The notes under the pieces: generated by a model
What the model was told of the DNA's origin: nothing
The model's database searches: none
The model's input: only the letters and a program-made list of their open reading frames with translations
Program-made: the position numbers and the translations under genes
DNA from: Clostridia bacterium
GTDB lineage: Bacteria; Bacillota; Clostridia; Christensenellales; DTU072
Assembly (NCBI GenBank): GCA_016297005.1
Contig: JAEDHK010000006.1
Coordinates: 46,925 to 110,924, forward strand
Direction of reading: 5' to 3'
DNA length: 64,000 bases
Shown here: positions 46,101 to 50,884 of the stretch, piece by piece
How positions within the stretch are numbered: position 1 is the stretch's first letter
How the letters are laid out: each line of letters opens with the position of its first letter

Positions 46101-46463
46101 AGCGGAAACGATAAGATCATGTTTAAGTACAGCAAGAACGATCTCGGACAGATCGATAAGGTCGCCATTTACAGCTTGATCATCGGAACGAAGGTAACCA
46201 CGATTGCCGATTCTGCCTTTGACGTCAAGCAAGGATTTAAAGAATTCTTTATTGCGGCGCAGAACCTGCGCTATATCGGCGATAATGCCTTTAAGGATTG
46301 TCCGTTGCTCGAAAAGATCACTTTCGACGGCGCAACCGCCGGCGTGGATATTGGCCGCGACGTGTTCTCCGGTAAGGGCGCGAACTCCCTGACCGTCGTT
46401 GATAGTAGCGGCTTGGTCATGACCGGTAATAACTGGCCGGAATATTCTGAAATTATCCGTTAA
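40101..46463 (+). CDS. Giant (2,120-residue) lipoprotein with Big/InlB repeats, zinc-ribbon-like insert and C-terminal LRRs
   Basis: Start at 40101 (MKMKRK) or 40107, chosen because the signal peptide follows at once and the promoter lies just upstream. The longest frame begins at 40014 in the previous gene. Two lipobox candidates exist, LAAC (Cys18) and AVGC (Cys26). A Big_3-like domain (~45-120, YYIGEDIDLSEIKFVV) is followed by InlB-type units ending in FYAKW or LYAKYL. A Cys4 segment CPNC-x15-CKAC lies near residues 425-445. The long middle (~640-1600) is rich in Tyr and Asp and not recognised. It contains five short units ending in YY (YVPATETYDSSLVYYTR and kin). The last ~400 residues contain LRR_5 repeats (IGDAAFRNS, IGEYAFSQCLSLSRV). 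Surface display is expected; function is inferred as adhesion. Confidence 0.88.
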   Translation: MKMKRKVLCVLIFLLAACLGIIAVGCTTTDSSSSDAEKTPKSLLVTEKHEGSYYIGEDIDLSEIKFVVNYSDKTTESVTLTDIMISEKDREKFFIVGVHSITISYLGLSTPLQISVSEKAVINEYKATFFSLGGTNVDAFSTDVITAFPVPEREGYIFDGWYVDVNFNEINADAAFSGKRAREPYRLSKDTSFYAKWLDKRTCTVTFVCDADIMLPMPADWNVRTQDERLQVGDVLISYLRDEEGLIYAQTVSRQGKGHVTLPVDKRLWAERSPTDIMQPGDTVSRFQQDKDKNYISMRVARKDAVLADFSVHYGDKFDVESFLLPSIDAEGHGVYIEGKKFVEWNVTNGNADKVTIDLLVRASFQTEKCTVCIYYFDSNNKEINVNHTYDYGSTFAYSSYTMPTKEGHTTRWVAYYNHSKKYVCPNCNYTETTDYLANTLCKACAEADMEETGFEEMPDESGSVILTEEYTLIQAYHVINTYDIVIQNGVPEQTQEALRSGNIQMEYVYEDKDAKKNFSVDWNSSFDYTTYTQDPKLNTPAAISDGYSSQWCYVVRDANDKQIWYNGRGQIWSDAEEAFVEPERPEGEAENYWILRDAQGEYLATIRSGIATEIKGSVNLYAKYLKKDRVVNLRREYESVRGVMVRLTIPFYDTFSMYNPSSYADPKRYVFSPDRTQESDPAPDPIIREKLEVYEHVRVYELYLAKLRYDALKSMIATSAFSEEKQNDFVKFFIWMSLNAEDIAAMNTICATGGNSGTYDVVSLQAAVESRFGTRVYFNDSFTGVFTSYLNMKNSYGDSLFTAGNRDALIAFYNQHAAILKTYELGYSEDIFTRDISFEDFDMTFCRLAYLYYHDTAGYRFYNRQLDRSNDTFLNYVHAKNYRYDYLGLYLSDPITYAQYAVYERYRADYEKNRLKSCYLYYCAGLENREDDDTRMIRLCLSSKENIGEFYYYSDTNTVVQGMSDFYSVTDGSEDWSIEWYKTAEMNVSGKIDFLRDAITVIDDTNLYCKDIDNRRYEITFYYDYDFTNGSYNEVEIFECASVEEINLAEGFDGGVLRNKNGVILNYDFIGWYDVSYYDYLLTGYRGNALLITASHSENVTYYAHYLCTTTYTIKISDTTQSMAYSGLAEFSDGYAVEENTIEYNLPAGSILSLADIYKGIRIGENSVVSGQEYYRQKRYVDYYEAYYDVNNASTLYNTFSFSIDVCRELIAAYQGSIRKYQDILSSVKKHEYSDYELNDYVYYLTKYSQASTKTGDAYIPDRRAFVADFIAILADLSEKNYIDVSTFTSEFADYLIHAQEYKDSTGLAALQMDEWDVFYKNYYVKEGDMYVPVAENADFDRNVRYYTYIVTTDYEYDRILCAILEQYVLFLEKADEYKTNYDSYVLQPRHLYLDSMNDINASADYDYEGAGEMKYNFINWYLDSSYSTVFLDTYDDEYYLANDEAYLDSASWADVYTRYMVYVPGTGFVAASNVYSSTTKYYLYSKDAFFAASFASLSESTWSTDRELFFTYNAAARKYVPATETYDSSLVYYTRYKDVTSVISNRLVAGWDVNKAKYFTKEGDLFVKATGAYDPAKDYYASSSMYMSLVVSRDIVLYAKWMDISRGSEGLVYELVTDSVSGEKYYVVIDYVNYEESRQEGYYSTQHHYYYVTTNDNGMIPEVVAQENEMIELQIPASVSSYEEATALAASIYAAGTWNTDYLRFLIYNTISFSYEPATKTYNANAIYYDRNNPVLYPVIGIRKNAFDRYKTHINVVNLPLNLYFIEEGAFNLCPIENFTRAKPRTSETELDYVVVDINSAEIGIAVYQKDAFTRTIIGSEETPYVYTFPMANTLISYAVGNESYNSYGVLAGTKNIGDAAFRNSVLVNIELPSTVERIGDYAYSKSSVTAFYASAALTEIGEYAFSQCLSLSRVTAAENASLRYIGKDAFEGTSWFNHQKGIVKLTWISNSAQTGALIGFNVATGGGFVNYDKENGEYVVYDENGNVDANGEYYAISSGNDKIMFKYSKNDLGQIDKVAIYSLIIGTKVTTIADSAFDVKQGFKEFFIAAQNLRYIGDNAFKDCPLLEKITFDGATAGVDIGRDVFSGKGANSLTVVDSSGLVMTGNNWPEYSEIIR

Positions 46464-46466
46464 CGC

Positions 46467-46522
46467 AATAAAATAAAGGACCTGCTTTTAGCGGCGTAGC
46501 GATAGGGATTATCGCTACGCCG
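46467..46522 (+). terminator. Terminator-like hairpin behind the 2,120-residue lipoprotein gene
   Basis: CGGCGTAGCGATA (46492-46504) pairs with 46510-46522 around loop GGGAT. The following T-tract is weak. The core and the upstream CAATAAAA-AAAGGAC flank are shared with the terminator at 7838-7913. Confidence 0.65.
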
Positions 46523-46694
46523 TTAGCTATATTTGCCTTATGGCGCGGTGTTTTGCTTTCAGCAAAGTTTTATTTTCCCTGTCGCAAATATAATATAACT
46601 TCGGCTAAATGCCAAAATATAACGCAAGTCCCTTGCATATCACTTTTAGCCAAAAGGCTAAAATATAGCTTTATTCTAAATCTTTTGCAGATAA

Positions 46695-46737
46695 GAAAAG
46701 CACACTACATTTCACCGTTGGCGAAGTTTAGTGTGCT
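46695..46737 (-). terminator. Terminator of fba
   Basis: AGCACACTA (46699-46707) pairs with TAGTGTGCT (46729-46737). On the minus strand the stem is followed by TTTTCTT. It lies 80 bases past the fba stop. Confidence 0.65.
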
Positions 46738-46817
46738 ATATTTTATTATGGACTAATAAATTCTTATGGAACCTTCGTATTGTAGCAGGTCCTTTGCTTT
46801 CGTCTGTTTTTTTACGA

Positions 46818-47753
46818 TTAGTTAAAAGCCTTTCCGTTGCAGCCGAGCACGTTGACCAACTTGTGACGAACGATATCGGTAACAGCTTGTCTGGCAGGTC
46901 CGAGGTACTGACGGGGATCAAAGTGAGAGGGATTCTCCTTGAAGTACTTACGGATAGTAGCGGTAACGGCCATGCGGATGTCGGAGTCGATGTTGATCTT
47001 GCAGACAGCCATGGTAGCGGCCTGACGAAGCATTTCTTCCGGTACGCCTCTCGCTCCGGGCATGTCGCCGCCGTACTCGTTGATCTGTTCGGTCAGATAC
47101 TGCGGAACGGAGCTGGCTCCGTGCAGAACGATGGGGAATCCGGGTAAACGCTTGCCGACTTCTTCGAGAATGTCGAAACGGAGTTTCGGCTCGCCCTTGA
47201 ATTTATATGCGCCGTGGCTGGTTCCGATGGCGATGGCAAGACTATCGACGCCCGTTCTGGTAACGAATTCCTGAACCTGATCGGGATCGGTGTAGCTGGA
47301 ATCCTTTTCGCTGACGTTCACGGCGTCTTCGACACCGGCAAGACGTCCGAGTTCGGCTTCTACGACTACGCCGTGATCGTGAGCGTACTCGACGACGTTT
47401 CTGGTAATTTTGATATTTTCTTCAAAGCTATGCTTAGAAGCGTCGATCATAACGGAAGAAAAGCCCTTATCAACGCAGTCTTTGCAAAGTTCAAAAGTGT
47501 CGCCGTGGTCGAGGTGCAAGCAGATCGGAAGACCGCTTTCTTCGACGGCGGCCTCTACCATCTTGGTCAAATAAACGGGGTTGGCATATTTTCTTGCCCC
47601 GCTGGAGACTTGAAGAATAAGAGGAGCCTGTTCTAATTTTCCGGCTTCTACGATCCCTTGAATGATCTCCATATTGTTCACGTTAAAGGCACCGATAGCA
47701 TAACCGCCTTCATAGGCTTTCTTAAACATTTCGGTAGATGTAACTAATGGCAT
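46818..47753 (-). CDS. fba: Class II fructose-bisphosphate aldolase
   Basis: 311 residues from the ATG at 47753, chosen because GGAGG lies six bases upstream. The frame could extend to 47786 but lacks a ribosome site there. Zinc and active-site motifs: CLHLDHGD with the metal His and catalytic Asp, SVMIDASKHSFEEN, EAELGRLAGVED, GTSHGAYKF and VLHGASSVP. It splits fructose-1,6-bisphosphate into dihydroxyacetone phosphate and glyceraldehyde-3-phosphate in glycolysis. It is a single-gene unit with its own promoter and terminator. Confidence 0.96.
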   Translation of the reverse strand: MPLVTSTEMFKKAYEGGYAIGAFNVNNMEIIQGIVEAGKLEQAPLILQVSSGARKYANPVYLTKMVEAAVEESGLPICLHLDHGDTFELCKDCVDKGFSSVMIDASKHSFEENIKITRNVVEYAHDHGVVVEAELGRLAGVEDAVNVSEKDSSYTDPDQVQEFVTRTGVDSLAIAIGTSHGAYKFKGEPKLRFDILEEVGKRLPGFPIVLHGASSVPQYLTEQINEYGGDMPGARGVPEEMLRQAATMAVCKINIDSDIRMAVTATIRKYFKENPSHFDPRQYLGPARQAVTDIVRHKLVNVLGCNGKAFN

Positions 47754-47784
47754 AAAAAACCTCCAAAGTTTTTTGATTACCAAC

Positions 47785-47814
47785 ATTATACTACTTTCTT
47801 TTGTTGCGGTCTAT
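47785..47814 (-). promoter_or_regulatory. Promoter of fba
   Basis: On the minus strand TAGACC (47809-47814), 18 bases, TATAAT (47785-47790). The -35 is poor and the -10 perfect. Confidence 0.5.
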
Positions 47815-47896
47815 CGTTTTTTATCAATTATTTATTTCTTTTTTCGGCGATATTGACATTTTGTATCTACGGAAACATAACTTTTGTTTCACGCTT

Positions 47897-47925
47897 TTGA
47901 CAGAGAATGAAATATACTATATAAT
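47897..47925 (+). promoter_or_regulatory. Consensus promoter of the TrmN6-like/rsmI operon, seven bases from the start codon
   Basis: TTGACA (47897-47902), exactly 17 bases, TATAAT (47920-47925). The ATG at 47933 begins only seven bases after the -10, where transcription itself should begin. Confidence 0.8.
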
Positions 47926-47932
47926 AGGACGT

Positions 47933-48655
47933 ATGATAAAAGATGGCGAAAGAACGGACGATCTGGAATGTAAGGGACTGCATATTTTGCAGCATCCCGA
48001 CGGTTACTGCTTTACATCCGACAGTGTGTTGCTCGCCAATCTTTGCCGCGTAAAAAAGGGCGACAACGTATGTGATCTTTGCACGGGCAGCGGCGTCGTC
48101 GCATTGCTTGTAGCGGCTAAATACGAACCGAAAAAAGTGGTCGGCATAGAAATTCAGCCCCGACTTGCCGATATGGCGAAGAGAAGCGTCCTGCTTAATA
48201 ACTATCAGGATAAAGTAGATATCGTATGCGCGCCCGCGCAAGGGGTGGAAAACTTGCTCGGCCACGGCGTTTTTAACGTGGTATTATGCAATCCGCCGTA
48301 CGCTCCGGCAGAAAAGAAAGATGAATATACGGAAGAGGAGATATGTAAAAGCGAAGCGACGATTACCCTTAAAGAAGTCGTTGTTGCGGCAAGCAGACTT
48401 CTTACGTTCGGCGGTAACTTTTTTATGGTGCATAAGGCTTATCGCCTGACGGACGCGATCTGCGCCATGAGAGAAAACCATATAGAACCGAAAAAACTAT
48501 GGCTGATACAACCAAAAAGGAGCAAAGACGTCGATTGTTTTGTTATCGAAGGAAAAAAATTCGGCAAGCCAAACGTCGTTGTTCCGTCGCCCGTCGTCGT
48601 TTATAACGAGGACGGAACGTATACGGATCAAGCGCGGAGGATATACGGAAAATGA
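47933..48655 (+). CDS. SAM-dependent methyltransferase, TrmN6/YabB-like (tRNA adenine N6)
   Basis: 240 residues. DLCTGSGVVALLVAAK is the SAM-binding motif I and CNPPYAP the N6-adenine methyltransferase catalytic motif NPPY. The N-terminus ERTDDLECKGLHILQHPDGY resembles that of YabB/TrmN6 proteins, which supports the start at 47933. Relatives methylate the N6 of an adenine in the anticodon loop of a tRNA. The target here is inferred. It lies upstream of rsmI with a four-base ATGA overlap, the usual Firmicute order. There is no room for a ribosome site between promoter and ATG. Confidence 0.85.
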   Translation: MIKDGERTDDLECKGLHILQHPDGYCFTSDSVLLANLCRVKKGDNVCDLCTGSGVVALLVAAKYEPKKVVGIEIQPRLADMAKRSVLLNNYQDKVDIVCAPAQGVENLLGHGVFNVVLCNPPYAPAEKKDEYTEEEICKSEATITLKEVVVAASRLLTFGGNFFMVHKAYRLTDAICAMRENHIEPKKLWLIQPKRSKDVDCFVIEGKKFGKPNVVVPSPVVVYNEDGTYTDQARRIYGK

Positions 48656-49455
48656 GCGGTATTTTATATTTGGTAGGCACGCCGATCGGAAATCTCGGAG
48701 ACATTACTTATCGTGCCGTTGAGACGATGAAAAACGTCGACGTGATCGCCTGTGAGGATACGCGCCATACCCTTGTGTTGCTGAACGAGCTTTCAATAAA
48801 AAAGCCCCTTATGAGCTATTATAAACAGAAAGAGAAAAAAGGAAGCAAAAAGATACTTCAATTGCTCGAAGAAGGGAAAAACGTCGCTCTTGTCAGCGAC
48901 GCCGGGATGCCCTGCGTAAGCGACCCCGGCGCGGTCGTCGTGCAAGTAGCAAGAGAATACGGTTTTTCCGTGACCGTTGTGCCGGGTCCCAACGCCGCCG
49001 TTTCGGCGATCGCCCTTTGCGGGATAGAAACCGGTTTTACTTTCATCGGCTTCCTGCCGGAAAAGAAAAAAGACCGAGACGGTTTATTGAGCGACTATTT
49101 ATCCGCTCCGTTACCTCTTGTTTTTTACGTTGCTCCGCACGATCTGGAAAAGACGATAAACAATTTATACGACGTTCTCGGCGCAAGAAAATACTTTGCC
49201 GTCAAAGAGATAACGAAGATATACGAAGGCGTTTTTCAAGGAGAATTAGGCGCGGAAGAGAAGCCCGAAGCCAAAGGCGAATATGTCCTTATCGTTATGC
49301 CGAACGAAAAAAAAGAAGCGACCGATGAAGAAATAGTCGCGGAATTAAAAAAGCAAATCGAGTCCGGCTCCGATAAAAAGACGGCCGTTTTTATCACAGC
49401 AAAGGCTCTTTCCGTGTCCGAAAACAGAACGTATAAATTAGCTTTGAGATTATAA
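48652..49455 (+). CDS. rsmI: 16S rRNA (cytidine-1402-2'-O)-methyltransferase
   Basis: 267 residues of the tetrapyrrole-methylase superfamily. LVGTPIGNLGDITYRAVETM and CEDTRHTLVLLN open the protein. SDAGMPCVSDPG and VPGPNAAVSAIALCG form the SAM-binding part, and FIGFLPEKKKDR is the next RsmI block. It modifies C1402 of the ribosomal decoding centre. The start overlaps the preceding methyltransferase by four bases, and the last six bases overlap the convergent spmB gene. Confidence 0.95.
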   Translation: MSGILYLVGTPIGNLGDITYRAVETMKNVDVIACEDTRHTLVLLNELSIKKPLMSYYKQKEKKGSKKILQLLEEGKNVALVSDAGMPCVSDPGAVVVQVAREYGFSVTVVPGPNAAVSAIALCGIETGFTFIGFLPEKKKDRDGLLSDYLSAPLPLVFYVAPHDLEKTINNLYDVLGARKYFAVKEITKIYEGVFQGELGAEEKPEAKGEYVLIVMPNEKKEATDEEIVAELKKQIESGSDKKTAVFITAKALSVSENRTYKLALRL

Positions 49456-49953
49456 AATTCTGCACAAAAAGCAAGCGAAAATTCCGCCGATGAGATTGGA
49501 AAAAAGCGCGATCGGAATTGCGCCGTACGACTTTTTGTCTTTTGATTTCGACAGATAAACGGCAACGATATAAAAGACGGTATCCGAGCATCCGGAGATG
49601 ACGGAGGCACACCTCGACGCATATGCGTCGACGCCGTGTTCGGAAAATATTTTTTCCGTCAAAACAAGACTTCCGCTTCCCGAAATCGGTCGTATGAGTA
49701 CCAATTCTATTGCTTCTCGCGGAATTCCCAAGATAGAGAACGGCTTTTCGAGCAGAGAACAGAGCTTCTCGCTCAGGCCGCTTTGATAAAAAATTTCGCA
49801 CATAACGAAAACGCCGATCAGATAAGGAAGAACGGATACGGTAAGGTCGATCGCTTCTTTTGCGCCCGTAATAAAACCGTCGTATACGGACGCCTTTTTT
49901 ATCGTGGAAAAAACGATCGTCAAGATAAGAATCGCCGGGATTACGTAGATCAT
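49450..49953 (-). CDS. spmB: Spore maturation protein B
   Basis: 167 residues from the ATG at 49953, chosen because it overlaps the spmA stop (ATGA). The frame continues to 49986 without a ribosome site. Four or five membrane helices. Family stretches include GAKEAIDLTVSVLPYLIGVFVM, LIRPISGSGSLVL and SGCSDTVFYIVAVY. SpmA and SpmB form a nucleoside-recognition (Gate) domain membrane pair needed for spore-core dehydration in Bacillus and Clostridium. This suggests an endospore-forming ancestry; sporulation itself is not proven by two genes. Confidence 0.92.
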   Translation of the reverse strand: MIYVIPAILILTIVFSTIKKASVYDGFITGAKEAIDLTVSVLPYLIGVFVMCEIFYQSGLSEKLCSLLEKPFSILGIPREAIELVLIRPISGSGSLVLTEKIFSEHGVDAYASRCASVISGCSDTVFYIVAVYLSKSKDKKSYGAIPIALFSNLIGGIFACFLCRIL

Positions 49954-50510
49954 TTTACGAATATTTTTACCAGGACGACGCCGCAAATCGTGGTAAGGAT
50001 CGTGGCCAGAAGGGTAGGCAGAATGATATCCGTCGTTGCCCCGTACGAACTACGCAAAGCGACGATAGTTGTCGGGATTAGCTGAATCGAAGTAGAATTG
50101 ACGACGAGGAGGGTCGCCTTGTTTTTTCTTTCTTTCATTTCGGCAAAGGCCGACATCCCCGCGGGAGTACCTGCGCCGCCCATACCGAGCAGGTTTGCAG
50201 AGAGGTTGACGGCAAGATGAGCGTAACATGTTTCGTTTTCTTTCGGAAAAAACTTTTTTAAAAGAGGTTTGATCTTGTTTGACAAAAAATGATCGAACCG
50301 CATTTTTCGCCATAAAGCCAGAACGGAAAGCCACACGGCGTAGATCGAAAACAGCTTGATTCCGAACCCGACGGCGTTTGAGCTTCCGGCTATCAAAGAA
50401 GAAAGCGCTTTATCCGGAGCGGTAAAAGTCAGTATGATCAGGCCGATGGTAAGTATCAAAGAGAAAACTGCGTTCACGCTACAAATTATATGTGAAAAAA
50501 ACTCCTTCAT
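49950..50510 (-). CDS. spmA: Spore maturation protein A
   Basis: 186 residues. NAVGFGIKLFSIYAVWLSVLALW, NLSANLLGMGGAGTPAGMSA and NSTSIQLIPTTIVALR match the SpmA nucleoside-recognition domain family. It couples to spmB by a four-base overlap. The start is not settled: no ribosome site precedes the ATG at 50510, and the bases AAGGAG lie just inside the frame. An in-frame GTG 33 bases on is possible. A 16-bp hairpin ends only four bases upstream of the ATG, which should hinder ribosome entry unless opened. Confidence 0.9.
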   Translation of the reverse strand: MKEFFSHIICSVNAVFSLILTIGLIILTFTAPDKALSSLIAGSSNAVGFGIKLFSIYAVWLSVLALWRKMRFDHFLSNKIKPLLKKFFPKENETCYAHLAVNLSANLLGMGGAGTPAGMSAFAEMKERKNKATLLVVNSTSIQLIPTTIVALRSSYGATTDIILPTLLATILTTICGVVLVKIFVK

Positions 50511-50513
50511 GAA

Positions 50514-50550
50514 GCAATAAAGCGCTGTTTTTGAAACAGCGCTTTATTGC
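50514..50550 (-). promoter_or_regulatory. Perfect hairpin in the spmA leader
   Basis: The 16 bases 50514-50529 pair perfectly with 50535-50550 around a 5-base loop. There is no adjoining T-tract on either strand, so it is not a standard terminator. It sits directly before the spmA start. Confidence 0.6.
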
Positions 50551-50615
50551 AAGAGGGAACGAATGAATCGAATGGTGACGTCTTTTGTACGGTGCGAAAT
50601 CAATCGCAAATCCAT
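50544..50615 (-). other. Possible 23-codon leader ORF upstream of spmA
   Basis: On the minus strand an ATG ten bases after the -10 of the spmA promoter opens a 23-codon frame (MDLRLISHRTKDVTIRFIRS...). Its TAA falls inside the first arm of the leader hairpin. No ribosome site is present. The frame may be chance. Confidence 0.2.
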
Positions 50616-50625
50616 TACGATCGCT

Positions 50626-50654
50626 ATTATATATCTTTTTGAAAAGAAAGTCAA
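50626..50654 (-). promoter_or_regulatory. Promoter of spmA-spmB
   Basis: On the minus strand TTGACT (50649-50654), 17 bases, TATAAT (50626-50631). It is a vegetative-type promoter rather than a visible sporulation-sigma site. Confidence 0.7.
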
Positions 50655-50795
50655 TTTTAATTTGAATAAAATTTCATTTTATTTTAATAATATCCGCTAT
50701 GTGCCCGAGTCGAACTTGCGATAATGCATTTTTTTACTGTTATTGTTTGAAAACATTTGTTTTTTAACCAATAATTAGCAAATTATATTTTTGGA
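50655..50795. other. Remainder of the spmA-giant LRR intergenic region
   Basis: The gap 50511-50884 is 374 bases. Apart from the two divergent promoters, the leader hairpin and the short ORF listed separately, this AT-rich stretch holds no gene or RNA I can support. Confidence 0.6.
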
Positions 50796-50844
50796 TTAAA
50801 TCACGCGCGCGGGTGTTGCAAAATAATTTGTTTTATTTTATAAT
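50796..50844 (+). promoter_or_regulatory. Promoter of the 3,330-residue LRR lipoprotein, with CG box
   Basis: TTGCAA (50816-50821), 17 bases, TATAAT (50839-50844). TTAAAT (50796-50801) and CGCGCGC (50804-50810) lie upstream; the CG box ends five bases before -35, as in the promoter at 19342. Confidence 0.8.
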
Positions 50845-50884
50845 ATATAGTATCTATAAGAATGAACCCGGAGAGTCCGCTCGT

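Larger units (their letters stand above)
46464..46817. repeat. Non-coding block of tandem palindromes, flanked by a 12-bp inverted repeat
   Basis: No gene is seen in these 354 bases. It holds successive hairpins: 46492-46522 (13-bp stem), 46552-46566, 46600-46616 (weak), 46624-46636 (GCAAG-TCC-CTTGC), 46644-46663 (TTTTAGCC-AAAA-GGCTAAAA) and 46699-46737 (9-bp outer stem). Several are joined by TATAAC, ATATCAC or TATAGC linkers. AAAGGACCTGCT at 46475-46486 recurs inverted at 46784-46795, bracketing the block. Confidence 0.75.

Noticed and set aside
47754..47786. An 11-residue N-terminal extension of fructose-bisphosphate aldolase.
   Set aside because: The upstream ATG overlaps the -10 hexamer and lacks a ribosome site, whereas GGAGG lies six bases before the ATG at 47753.
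50551..50625. A structured small RNA (6S-like or riboswitch) in the spmA leader.
   Set aside because: Only one strong stem is seen and no conserved core of a known RNA class could be recognised.
50703..50735. A tRNA T-arm-like stretch on the minus strand (AAGTTCGACTCGGGC).
   Set aside because: The bases flanking the loop do not pair, no acceptor, D or anticodon arm can be built around it, and no CCA end follows.
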